A program made the translations under genes and the position numbers. DNA of 64,000 bases from the NCBI GenBank assembly GCA_017979445.1, contig CM030719.1, positions 27,051,317 through 27,115,316 of the forward strand. Direction: 5' to 3'. Positions within the stretch are counted from its first letter, which is position 1, and each line of letters begins with the position of its first letter. The DNA is from Akebia trifoliata. Lineage: Eukaryota; Streptophyta; Magnoliopsida; Ranunculales; Lardizabalaceae. The notes beneath the pieces were generated by a model, which was given only the letters and a program-made list of their open reading frames with translations, made no database searches and had not been told where the DNA came from. This document shows, piece after piece, positions 39,532 to 51,597 of the stretch.

Positions 39532-42500
39532 TCACTGAAAATCATCGGTTTCATGATGAGTGAGAGATGGGAACGAAGGGATAGATTGCAGCACCAATTT
39601 TCGGCTACTCCTTCGACCAGGAGATGAAACACACTCACTGTGAGGAGGAGAGACCCTCTTTCGATTCGGGGATACAGTCTTCACACCACTGATAGGTGAG
39701 CCATTGTCTCTTAGAATCTCAGGGGTACCATCTTCGGGAAAGATATGGAATTTCTTCTCAAACTCGGGTTGCAGGGGCTGAGAAGATTGCGGCAGATTTC
39801 CAAAAGAGGAAAAAGGCAGTTGTACCGATGTTCTGGAATCAAAATATCATGCAACATTTAATAACACAACAAAGAAAAATATTTAATCCAAGACGCAATT
39901 GCTGTATAACATTAAACCTGCAAATCTGGAAAGAAAATGTGATGGGCAGAACATGATCTTGATGTTGATCTTCATCGTTATGCACTCCACTATTCTGTGA
40001 ACTTAAATCCACACCGTACTTTTCACCAGTTTCTGCTTCTTCCTCTTCTGGCTCAACTTCTTCTGTTCCTATTGAAGTGGATCCTGTGTTTTAGAAGGAA
40101 AATAAAGAATATTGAAACATTTAATTAAAGCAAGTGTGATTTACCAAAACATGCACTGAAAATTTAAAAATAAAATAAAAAAACCAAAATGACACACTAT
40201 TCACTTTATTTCTGAAATCCAAAAATTCCACTTTATCGAAAATATCTTAATTCCAAAACTTGTAATTTACCATTTTCGGAATTAACATGAATAGTGAAAT
40301 GTTTTCGGAAAATTTTCAATTTTTGTCTACCTTTTCGAGAATTTTCCCTAAAAACAACAACAGCATGCACTATGAAAATGAGGTAAATGGTAAAGATAAT
40401 CAAAAGAAAACCTTTAGGAAGAAAATTATTATCAAGATAAAGATCATATTTAAGTTTGGGGAAAAGAAAGTAGAATATTTGTTGCCAAAATCCTCAATGG
40501 CAACCACTTAAAACAGTGTCAGGATAACAAAAATTGAGAGCCTGCTCTCAAATAAGTAAATTTCCAAATTTTTTGTGGTTTGCACGAAAGAAATGAAATG
40601 CATTAGTATTGATCTTCATGAAAGCTTAAAAACTAGGAGATAAACACTCACCATCTTTCCTACCAAATGCATTCTTACAGCCTTCACATCTGCAGTTAAT
40701 GGAGCATCCCACACCTCCCTTTAAAGACAAATCACAGTATATGAATCAGAGGATACACAATATAGAGAAACAAATGGAGAATGAGCCAAGGGACAAAACC
40801 TGATAGCATTCACAATATTTCTTAAGGCAGCTTGATTTCTTGCAGTTGCATCCTCTTTTATGCCGAGCCGAAGCTGGAGTTTTATTAGATTCTTCCTACA
40901 AAGGAAAAAACTTCTAATTGTTTAACACAATTCAACATTGCCGAGTCATTAAAAGCTAATTTAATATTTATTTCCCAACCCCAATTTCAGGAACAGGCTC
41001 AGAGCTCCTAATCACTTTAGGAGCAAATGCAAGGGGGTTGCGTGATTCGATCTGTCTGCGAGTTGCCAGGACAGTATCTTCATGAATAGGCTTGTTAAAG
41101 CATTCCTGACACGAGCAAGGCTCCACACAATACACACCAGCAGCAAAGCATTCGCAATAACTGTATGGGAATTTTCGACAAGTTAAAACATGAGCAGTCC
41201 AAGAGAAATAAGTGTGGCAATAATTTCTGAGTAATCCAATGTATTCACATAGTCAAATACTTTTTTGTGCTTTCGAAACTCATAAATGATTCACTGTGAT
41301 CTTTAAAGCAATGATGACATATCCAAATAACAATCTCAAGTAAAAGTCCCAAAATTATCAATGACACCTTTTATCCATATGAGTTCACACATAGAATGAG
41401 GCACAGCCATATAACACACCTAAACACTTGAACTTTGCATTGACATGTTTATTACACTAGCATAATATCAAATATCAGAGAAAACACATATATACCGAAT
41501 AACAACAAACGGTGCCTACGTGGCACGTTTTGGTTGGATTAAAAACACATAGGGCTGCGTGCATGGCTTGTTTAGGAACCCAGTGTGTTTTAAACACCAA
41601 CCAAATCTTGCCACGTAGACACTGTTCTGGATCCTGATTCATATAACAATTAACAGCAAGATGTCCTTGTCACATGTCAAATGATGTGATGAGGAGTGAT
41701 TATATGAAAACAATTAATTGACTCACATGAACAAAATGAGCAATGAAAAGATGAGTAACGGAATAATACAGCAATCCTCTAACTGTCCATATCATGTAGA
41801 ACTATTTAATTGCTTATACTCATGTGACAAATACTTAACATTAAGCATGACTGGAAAATCTGCGACGTCATATTCTCAGAATCAAGCTTACCTAACCAAG
41901 TCAAGCTCATACCTATGCTGGCAAACCAGAAAACCAGTGACTTTAAGAACACCTTAAGTCTCATAAAATTTACACCATGAATTGTCATCAGAGGTGATTT
42001 ATGGGGAGAAAACCCCAAATATACCAGAATCCCCAATGAAAATGCTATCCACACCTAAGATGGTGTTTATACACAACATGAGAAAAGAGGACTTCTTACA
42101 GAAGACAGCATCTACTAGCATGGCTACGGTAAGTAACCTAAGAATGACAAAAAACTTGGAATGACAAATGTCACATCATAGCATCAACTCTTTTATGGTT
42201 GACGTAAAACTTGGAATGACAAAAGCATTATCATTCCATCAACCCTTTCATGGTAGCTATAAGATGCATATGTAGTGTTGTACACAACACCTCCACAGTC
42301 CTGGCTACTCCCTTTGAGTGTACCAGTGGCAGACATTCCCTTTAGTATGATTTCTGGGTTCGTACATATATCGTTGTTACTGATGAGCATATATTTGAAG
42401 AGTACAAGAAGTGAATGGGCCATTACACTCTTAACATTATATCATATTGCACAACGTAATGAAATGACCATGCAACATTTCTAGAATAATATAAATATAA

Positions 42501-45500
42501 CTCTTAAGTTATCTGTTAACAAATATTATATTTTATTTAAAGGAAGAACATATCTTTAAGGTCATTATCTGATCATTTCTTCCATCTGCAATAAAACAAT
42601 AATGTTTAGCAGATCAAGGGAGCAACGCTTCCAAGGATGTGTGGTTTATTTGCATAGCAATTCAACCAAGACAACCAACTCTATGTAGCACAACTTGGCA
42701 AGAAAATAAAAAACTTACAGCTTCAAGCATTTTGACTTTTTACAGTTACAGCGCTTGCAGGCCTCACTTTCTCCATCATGATCCACCCTGCGCCTGCATA
42801 GTATGAAACCACACATTCAAGTGAAAAGATAAAAATAAAACTGAATGCAAAATAAGGAAAATCCTGGGAAATAAAAAAGTCAGCAAAGGACACATGCCTC
42901 TTCTTCTTGGGGCTGCTATCATTTAACTCCTCACCAACTTTAAATGCAGATGGTCGAGAATTATCTTGCATAATCTGAAGTTCACTGTCACCTGGAACCA
43001 TGTCTTTTTCCATTGAACTTAAAGCCAAGGATTTATTTTGAGGTTTTTGTTCAGATGAAGAATGAAACGAGGCCATAGAAATTGGCATGCTTATTAACTG
43101 CTTTCCAGAAGCCAAAGTTTCATGCTTGACAACTCTTAGGTCCTTTGTGGAAGATGCAAGAGCATTCAAGTGCAAACCAATACCAGGTAGCATGCATGGT
43201 GAAGAACCAGTTCCAGGCCTGATGGGAAATTGCTTATTATCCGAAATAAATTTCCCACCAGATTGGGAAGAGACTGAAGAGCTACTATTAGATTCATCCT
43301 CAAACTTCTTTTTTTGAGCTCCTGACATCTCAAAAACTAGGCAGCGCCTTCGAATACCACGCTGCTGCTGAGAATGAGGATTTACATAAACAGATTAGAA
43401 AACGTGGGTACTTTTTTAAAACAACTTAATGGTCACTGAAAAGTGAATCAAGAAGTCCTAGAAATATTAATCAAGGATTAAAGACTACTAGTTAACAAGG
43501 AAATAATATGATGCAGCAAACAAGCAAGGCTCATTACACAAATACCAAATCCATAATAATCCTCGGGTTCATTTGAAGGGCGTCTTGGTCATTCTTAAAA
43601 TGAATAGTTACCTTCCACAATGTATTACTTCCCACCCATTAAATTTTTTTATTGAACCCAGCTCATTAATATCAGCTACTTTAAATGTTCCTTTGCAGAA
43701 TTTTGAGATGACCCAAGAAATAACCACTAATCATACCGAAACTTTTCGTAATCTACATTGTACGTACATGTATAGTATAGGTGTTTGTGCACTATTTGTT
43801 TATCAGTATGTGATGTGCTCCAGTGTTAGCATAACTAGGGCCACCACTTGAGATTGTTTGAAGTTTTATGTAGAGTATTACAGGGATACGAAAGGAATAA
43901 ATATCAATTCCACAATATTTGCTAACAAAACAAGACAAAAAAAAAACAGATTGTTACCATTGTAATTACTTGTCTCTCTCATCCTAGGGATCACAAAAGG
44001 AAAAAAAAATTCTCAACTCTCCAATATTTGCTAAGTCTCTCTCCACTGCTAATCTTCCTTTGAAAAATAAAAGCCAATCATGAATTGGCCTCACTACTAC
44101 TTTGTTTTCTGAATGGTTAAAAAACATTCTGGTTAGAGTGTCAAGGGTACAGAGATTAATGATATTCCTTCAAGTAATTCTCTAAGCACGTTTATAATTT
44201 GTTAGCATATAATATTGTGTAGGTCGTATTTGTCTCCTACAGCGTTACACTTGTAAAACAGCATATCAGATTTTTCAGCCCAAATATGTACTCATACTTA
44301 TACGTATTGTAATATGGGTGGTTACTGGTTAGAATTAACTCTTCACTTAGTTAAGTCTCCTTGAGACACTTGTCTCTGCTAACAGTAATGGCTACTAAAC
44401 GTGTAGAAATGGAAGATATTCAAGAAAGTATAAAATAAGATTTTGATACATATGTTTGTTAGCACTCGACAGGGATAGTTGCCAGAAGTGCAATAATTGA
44501 AATTTCAAACCAGAATTATTGGAGTCCAAATATGATGTTTCCTGAACAAACTATACCCAAATATAATCTTTAATGTTATAGTGAAGACTAGGGGGAGTAG
44601 AGGATTGGAAACGTACAACTCCCTAACCATTTTAGTTAATTTTTTTTTTTTTAAATTATAGAATTATCCTTTTATTATGTTATCTTCAAATCACCTTAGG
44701 CAATATTTTAAATTACAAAAAATGCCTTTGCAATATATGAAAGAGTTGTGCTGAAGAGACCTTATTTTGCACTTTTATGACGTGGAGGTGCGCACATAAC
44801 CATAGATGCTTTTTACCCGTATCTCAATGAAAAACATCTATTGTTCTTACACACCTCCACGTCAGCAAAGTGTGAAAAATGAGGTATCTTTGAGGTCACT
44901 TCAGCATTATTCTGTATTAATGATAAAATGTCATACACAACTAGGTTATCTAACTAAAAATTTTAAATTAATTATAAAAAAAAATTAATCTTAACTTTTT
45001 GGGTAGCATGCCCAAGGCAATGCTTTTTTACATAAATAATAAATTCTGTAATACATGTGCATTTGCACATGCCTCAATATATAAAGATAATAGAATAAAT
45101 AAATTATATATGCAAAGTCAGGTTACTTCCAAGTTATAACAGACATAGTAGCATACCTTGCAACCAAATGGAATGTGATATCTTACTTCATCCATTTTCT
45201 CACGTGGAAAGTTAACCTCTTGCTTATTCTGAAATGTACTTGAAAAAATCTGTGGTGTAGAATCAGTTTCCTTGTGTTCCCCAACTTCACCCAATTGAGC
45301 TGCAACATCTTTCATTTCATGTTGATTGCAAGAACCAACTTGAACAGGTTGAGCTTTCTGCATATCATCAGGACTAACTCGTGGGAGCTTCGACACTAGA
45401 GAAGTAAAGTAACTAACCTCGGGTTCAACTATTTTCTGATCCTGCCCCTCAGAAGCCTCTGCATCGTTGGAAGATTCGAAAATTAACAAATCGGTGGCAT

Positions 45501-47680
45501 CAGAAATCAAATTATCCCAATCACATCCAGTTCCTTCTTCTTTAGTTTTCTCAAGCTGATGCATCCCTTGGAAGTCCATTGCAGTTTGAAATGAATGACA
45601 TCTTTCTACTGAAACCTCTTGAACAAATTCAATTGTTGTGGGATTTGTTTTAATAGGAACTAGGTTCATGTCAGGGCTACCACAGTCATACCTCAAGGTT
45701 CGTGGCAGCTCGATAGGAAGCTCTAAATTTTCGTTAGTTGGGTCATCAGTGACCTTTCTAATTGAACTCCCAGGATCAAAATTTTCTGTTGGATCAACAG
45801 AGCAATCAGACACTTTAACAGAATCCAAAACCCCAACACTTGTATTGCCTTCGTCCCCATTGTCAGAAGGAAGCTTGGGTTTTGATGGGCCTGAGAAGTA
45901 ATGCCTGACAACATAAAAGGCTAAATCATAAAGCTCTTAATATATAATGTATCTTCATTTTGTAATTGTCCATGTAGAAAACAGCAGTTACCTTTTTAAA
46001 AATCTAGATTCTTTTTGTGAAGAGACATGTGGCGAAGAAAATACAGATGGAGGGGATGCAAAACTAAGCGAGTTGAACGTCTGAGCTACGTTTAGAGATT
46101 TAACTGGCTTAATAGGAGAAAGACTGTTGATATAGTTAAAGACAGGAGAATCCTGCATGTGAAATGGAACATTCTTAGAAAAACATCAAAAAATAGATAA
46201 AAAGGCTAGATTTTCATGCATCAAACATTATCGAGGATCAAGAAATAATTCTACAATAAAAATGATAAGTTCAAGTGTAAAATGTCAAATCATCCGAATA
46301 TGAGTAAAAGATAGTAATATAATAAATAAATAAAACACAGATTTTTCCCTTGATAATGAAAAGAAACCTGGATGACGTTACGAAGTTATGAAATAAAAGC
46401 ATAGTTTTTTTATTTTCCTTCAGTCAGCACCACACTGCTTGAAACAGCAAAAAATAGAAAACTCAATGAAGAACAAACTACCTTGAAGTTGAAGTAGGAC
46501 AAACAAAAGTAAATCTGAAGCAATCCAAATGATATAACATAAATTCAATCTAATCTAAAGGATCAAAAACAGGTGAAAATAACCAAAAAAAACAGCAAGA
46601 GAAAAGTAAAGAAAATGAAACCATATCAAAACCTGCCTGGCCGCATGAAGGATTATCATTTAAACTGAAAGTAGTATAAATCATTGAAACCCCCCCAAAA
46701 AAAAAACTCTAAAAATCAATTATAATGACCAAGGATCTCCCTAGATATATTAAAAAAAATCAAAACTTGAAATCTCATTTGGAAGCCAGTCCACACCAAA
46801 ATCCAAATCAGATATAACAGAACAGCAGAAAGTTCATAAATGGTTCAAATGCACAATTAGACTGAACAAATCAAGAATAATAAAAACAAAGCTTGAGAGG
46901 GGGATCGAAGTGGAATCAGAGCCCTTACTGCACAAAACCCACCAAAGCAAACTCATTTCATAGAAATATATAGAAAAAAATTAAAGATCCCACGGAATTC
47001 TCAAATGCACCACATAAATTAGGCAGAAAAGCGACAGAATCACCTCAGACTGACAAAATCAAAACCTAATTCCATGAAAATACACAACAAAAGTGCACAC
47101 AAATCGACTCTTAACACATGCAGAACCTTCAAAAATCAGGTTAATTCATCCACATGCGTCAGATAACGAAATTCAAGCCCTAATCCACTAAAAAAATCCT
47201 CAAAAAGTAAGCAGAAAATTTGAAGAATTCCATTCTACCAGTCACCAGAAACCAAATCAAAACCTAAATTCGAAACCACCAAAACTTAAAACTTCAAAAA
47301 GCTCAAAAAGATCTGTTTTTTATACAACAAAAGCGCGAGAAACCAATTCCTCAACTTGAATCTGCTAAAGGAAATTAAAAAACAGAACTAAGATAACGAA
47401 ATCGAAGCCCTAATAGACCAAACAAAAAAAAAGCAGAAACATTCGAAATTTACACCAACTCTCCAGAAACAGAAACAAAGTCTTACAAATCATTCCACCA
47501 CCCAAACTCAAAATCCGGAAAAATGGCTAAAAAATAAAATTGCACCCCAGAATCAAACAAAAAAGACTCAAAATCATTCTCAAATCGGCCAAAAAACCAA
47601 AATTGAGACCACCAGATACAGTAAATCACCTCGAATTTGGAAATTGGAGTACCGATCAGGGTCCGATCTGGTGTATCCAT
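39532..47680 (-). CDS. TSO1: TSO1/TCX tesmin-like CXC (CRC) domain protein, 10 exons, 771 aa
   Basis: Nuclear DNA-binding protein of the LIN54/tesmin family. Plant members (TSO1, TCX2/SOL2) act in MYB3R/DREAM-type cell-cycle repression and floral meristem control. Exons on the minus strand: 47680-47630, 46152-45992, 45904-45157, 43367-42898, 42793-42719, 41160-40980, 40895-40800, 40718-40652, 40083-39918, 39832-39532; 2316 nt. The N-terminus [17 protein letters not shown] joins [20 protein letters not shown], the TSO1 signature. A long acidic/Ser-rich disordered region follows. CXC1 (about aa 488-525) has [19 protein letters not shown] and [10 protein letters not shown]. The linker carries the conserved [12 protein letters not shown]2 (about aa 576-612) has [18 protein letters not shown] and [12 protein letters not shown]. 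The C-terminus has [10 protein letters not shown]. Intron 4 (42897-42794) has a GC donor; the other junctions are GT-AG. TSO1 versus TCX2/SOL2 orthology is not resolvable by eye. Confidence 0.92.
41507..41627. repeat. Fold-back element in TSO1-like intron 5
   Basis: The left arm AACGGTGCCTACGTGGCA plus TTTTGGTTGG and the reverse complement of the right arm AACAGTGTCTACGTGGCAAG plus ATTTGGTTGG are about 40-base inverted copies around a short loop. No clear target duplication; probably a small MITE. Confidence 0.65.
44749..44906. repeat. Fold-back MITE, 158 bp, in TSO1-like intron 3
   Basis: The ends are TGCTGAAGAGACCTTATTTT and, as reverse complement, TGCTGAAGTGACCTCAAAGA. The arms share GACGTGGAGGTG and ATAGATG near the loop. 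Flanking TTG and TTA are inconclusive as a TSD. The core ACGTGGA...ACATAACCATAGATG links it to the element at 3413. Confidence 0.7.
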
Positions 47681-48217
47681 TCTGAGAGAAGCTCGAAGCG
47701 CTCAAAAAGCTCTCCCACATCTCTCTCTCACTTTCACTCTCTCTCCACACTATTAAGAGATAAATTCAAGCAGAGGCGCGAAGGCGGGAAGAGAGATTTT
47801 CTCGTATACGAAGACAATGGACCCTACCACGACCACCACCTCCACAGCTGTCCAGAACTAGAGATCTGGAAAAACGGACAATTTTTTGGATAATTTATAC
47901 ATACACCCTTCAAGTAATGTGAATATTTGTGACACCCCCTTATTTTCAAAATGATGGTTTAGACCCCTTGACCAAAGTAGAACTAACCTAAAATGACCTG
48001 AATGTCCTTTCCCCCACACGAGTGAAAAATTGGTCAAAAAACGTATATTTCAGTGTTTGATTTCTCATTTTCTGTATAAAAAAAAAATTTACCATTTCAT
48101 CTAAAATTTTAACCTTTGTAAAAATTGATTTTCTGATCAAATATTATAAATAAATAAAAATGAATTTCTCACCTACAACCCAACCCCATCTCTCTCTTTG
48201 CCCTTTATTTATATTTT
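47681..48217. other. TSO1-like 5' leader and upstream flank
   Basis: Just upstream of the ATG (47700-47760) the minus strand is purine-rich/GAGA-like (plus-strand CTCTCTC runs), typical of a plant 5' leader. No TATA box is obvious. The rest is AT-rich without genes. Confidence 0.45.
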
Positions 48218-48671
48218 TGGACCGACTAGTTGCACACCATTTGTTGTTGGTTGCATCCCCAACTTAAAAAATGACTTTTTTAATAATCTCGACATTAACC
48301 TACTAATTGCACTTCATTAGAGTAATCCTGTGGTTTAGTATTTATTCATCTTCCCGTCGCTTCTTTGCTCTTGCACTATTTTTCTTGTGCTCTCTTTGGC
48401 CTCAATTGTAGTTACTGTTTTTTCGATCTGGATTTAGACTTTTGTTTAGAATTTGATAAGAGCATTTGCTTGGATACTATCTCTTGGAATTTCATGATAT
48501 CTTATCAGTTCCTTAAGCCTCACTTTAAAATCGTCAACAACAGTCCTCTTTTGGCTTATCAATCTAGACACAATGCTACCTGTACAAATACTAGACTACA
48601 CAAAAAGAATTATTGAAAATGAGTGCAAAGGGGGATTTTTAAGTGATGGGTGGTGTGCAATCAGTTGGTCT
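48218..48671. mobile_element. TIR element of about 450 bp, unclassified
   Basis: The left end GGACCGACTAGTTGCACACC (from 48219) and the reverse complement of the right end GACCAACTGATTGCACACC (48671) form imperfect inverted termini. No reliable TSD. The interior is not A/T-simple and could be acquired sequence, but no protein is recognisable in its frames. Confidence 0.55.
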
Positions 48672-49081
48672 TTTTTTTTATGGTTTTATAAGTATAATTA
48701 AATAGTGGAATTCAATTTTTTTTCAAAAATTATATTTCCACAGCATCCATTTTATTAAAAGATTGTATTTTCAAGGAATTTGAATTTTTGCTCAAACTTT
48801 TACAAGAGATTGAAGATGGGGGCATTCCAGTCAATTTTTTAATTTTTCTAAGAAGACTGTAATCAAGGGGTTTGTTAGTAATAATTTTCATTGTCAGATC
48901 ATTAGAAAGTACGCTGTATCAGAGCACAAAATAGCATTTGTGGTCTGGATTTAATTAACTTTATGGATTTATTACATAACAAATTTCTCGGTTTTTTTTT
49001 GTTTTTACGTCTCTTCCGTTACTGTACAATAAATTCGTTGGGTTAATGAGGTAGATATTTCTTGAATTGTTATATAATAAA

Positions 49082-49305
49082 GAATTGTGATAATTTGACT
49101 TATCCATGTGGCATACTCAATCGACATTCCTGATGTGATAGGCTTGGAAATTGTAGATCTACTCTCCTCGGGATACAAAATTATGATTTCCCATAAAAAA
49201 GTACAATTTTGTTACCTGAAGAGAGTAGATCTACGATTTTCGAGCCTGTCATGTCAGAGGTGTCAATTGTGTATGCCAAGTGCCTAAGTAAGATTATCAT
49301 GACTG
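49082..49305. mobile_element. Mutator-like fold-back MITE, 224 bp, perfect 9-bp TSD
   Basis: Exact TATAATAAA duplications flank it (49073-49081 and 49306-49314). The left end GAATTGTGATAATTTGACTT and the reverse complement of the right end CAGTCATGATAATCTTACTT pair imperfectly. Pairing continues through GTGGCATAC/TTGGCATAC and improves inward to GTAGATCTACTCTC. Only a short AT loop is unpaired. Confidence 0.83.
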
Positions 49306-49314
49306 TATAATAAA

Positions 49315-50299
49315 ATATATTTCCTTTCTAATTTACTTTCCCTTTTGGTGCACTATGTTTTTAAAGTTTCATGTCGAACTGACTTCTATTTCAATTCGTG
49401 TTGGACCGACCGATACACCAATAATAAAGTCTCCCCATTAGAACAAGAAGTCAAGAACCTAAGATGGTCAAAATAAGATGGGTTTGATCGAAGAACTAAA
49501 TACACACTTTATCTTAAACAATAACTTCACTACCTTAAATCAAATCGAGTATTAAATGTCAATTTAGAAAATTAATATTGAGAACTAGATAAGTATATCC
49601 AAAAATTTCCCTTTCGATGATCAAATTTTAGAGAGCAGATATTTTTCCTATAGTTTATTTTAAACAGTAGAGAGGAATCTAGTGGAAGGAAAAAACTAAC
49701 GCTTCAACCATGTTCAAATCATGGAGGAGATCGGATTTGAAAAAAAATTAAAATTGTACAAGACCTTATCAAAGGCTTTGAAGATGAAAGGTCCTTGAAC
49801 TTCCAATTTTTAACGACTAGATTGTTATGCCTATGTGATGTGATGCTTCCTCAGTTATCAAAATCTCCCACAGACAACTGCAAAGAAAAAAGTACTGCAA
49901 AGGATCTGCTCCCCAAAATTCGATATAAATTATAATTTTATAATTTTTCATAATTCCTATTTTAGCATTTTCATTGATTTTTGTGGTATTTTGACTCTAT
50001 TATTTAGAAGGTTGTTATTAATTATTTTAAGGTTTATAGAAGATTACTAGTTAAATTTCTTGTAAATTTTGTTATTGCAAGTAAGTATGATGATAATAAA
50101 AATTAGAGTCAAATTCGGACTATTAAAGTCTATTTAAACCATTGTAATCGATTTTTTCTTTTTTTCATTATTATTATTATTCAAAATTTTAATAAACTCT
50201 TAATTTTCTGTGAGAATTATTTAGAGTGAATTTGAAATTTGCATTGTGGATTCAAGGGATGAAGATGGTGATCTTCTCCTATCTCCTCTTTCAATCATC
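49315..50299. other. Intergenic, nothing recognised
   Basis: AT-rich sequence with no supported gene, tRNA or complete element. Short frames have no family resemblance. Confidence 0.5.
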
Positions 50300-51410
50300 T
50301 GTTAAGACCCAAACCAATGCTCCAAAAGTACCTAGGTGCCAATGGAGTGAAAAGTTTAAGTCTAAACCTAAGAATCATAACATACCCTCACACTTTGAGG
50401 CCACGTCCTCATTGGCCCACTTTACGGTGAGTCCCCCCTAGCCATTTGACCTTATTTCCAAGTACCAGGTACTTCTTTCTCTTTTTTCATAAGTTGTCCA
50501 TTCCCAGATAAATCTGCTATAGTGAGTTTTTTTTTTTTTTTTTCCGAATTCCTTTCATATCCCATACTATAGAGGAGTCCATTTTTTTGTATTCCATTCC
50601 CATAAAAGACCCCCCGCCCCCTTTTTCTCCATAATCGCCTTCCCATGTCTCAAACCCTGATACCAAATGTTACGAACCTGAAAACTAAAATAAATAAAAA
50701 TTAATAATTATAATTGCTTTATTGATATGACCACTTTGAGAGGGTCGAACCTCCTTACATCTTGCATCTTCGATGGGCAAAACCTCCCATAGGATTTCTC
50801 CCAAATATTTCTTCTCTCCTACTCATAACATAAATTACTAAAACCTTATTTATAGCTATTTCCCAAAAAATATAAGATTATAAGATAAATCTACTGCAAC
50901 TGATCAAAATTTTAAGAATCCTAATCAAACACAAAATCCTGGTAAATAAAATATTGTTTACTAAATCTCTAATTTTATTCAACTACTATATAGAGATCAT
51001 AACATTATTCCAACACCTTTTGAAGAACATTGTCCTCAAGGTTAACTTGAAAATTCACTGTAGAATCTTCAAATCTTCCATTGATCACAATTCATTGTAG
51101 GATATCCAAATCTTCCACTGATTACAATCAGTTCTTCAAGTCTTATCATCTTTAAATTGTCATGTAAATGCGATGTAATTATTGAATGGTAGCAAAAGTA
51201 GAGGTGACCGCTTCGAGGGGATTTTCCTCCATCCTTTGTTTTCACAATATTCTCTTCCTCCGTAAAACCCACAACCTTTAATCAAGAATGTACTCTAATA
51301 TCATTTGTTAAGACCTAAACCAATACTCCAAAGGTACCTAGGCATCAATGGAGTGAAAAGTTTAAGTCTTAATCTAAGGATTGTAGCATCTTCACTCTCA
51401 AAATATTATT
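50300..51410 (-). mobile_element. Nest of degenerate LTR-retroelement fragments
   Basis: A roughly 80-100-base direct repeat (TGTTAAGACC, CAATGGAGTGAAAAGTTTAA) occurs at 50300 and 51306. On the minus strand each looks like an LTR 3' end (GGTCTTAACA). The 51306 copy is followed by a primer-binding-site-like TGATATTAGAG. Between them lies a second, more complete LTR (50669-51003). No gag, protease, reverse transcriptase or integrase frame is readable. Confidence 0.6.
50669..51003 (-). mobile_element. LTR of about 335 bp on the minus strand
   Basis: Read on the minus strand it begins TGTTATGATC and ends GGTTCGTAACA (TG...CA). It contains a TATA box (CTATAAATAAGG) and a polyadenylation signal (CAATAAAGC) in the right order. 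Immediately 3' is TGGTATCAGGG, close to the initiator-Met tRNA primer site. Immediately 5' is CTTGAGGACAATGTTCTTC followed by AAAAGGTG, resembling the end of a retroelement polyprotein and a polypurine tract. Confidence 0.7.
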
Positions 51411-51597
51411 GCATCGTTCCCTTGGTTAATTACTCATCTCGCATTGAATGTGATACCATGTTCTTGTATTACCTATTTTATGGGTTCTTGATATGTGCGC
51501 GATTAGAATCCAATCAACGGCTCTAATGGACCCCTCTCGCACTGATCTCGAGGTCGCTCCAGGCGTCCCCCTCATTGTGGTGGCCTGGTACCTGTAG

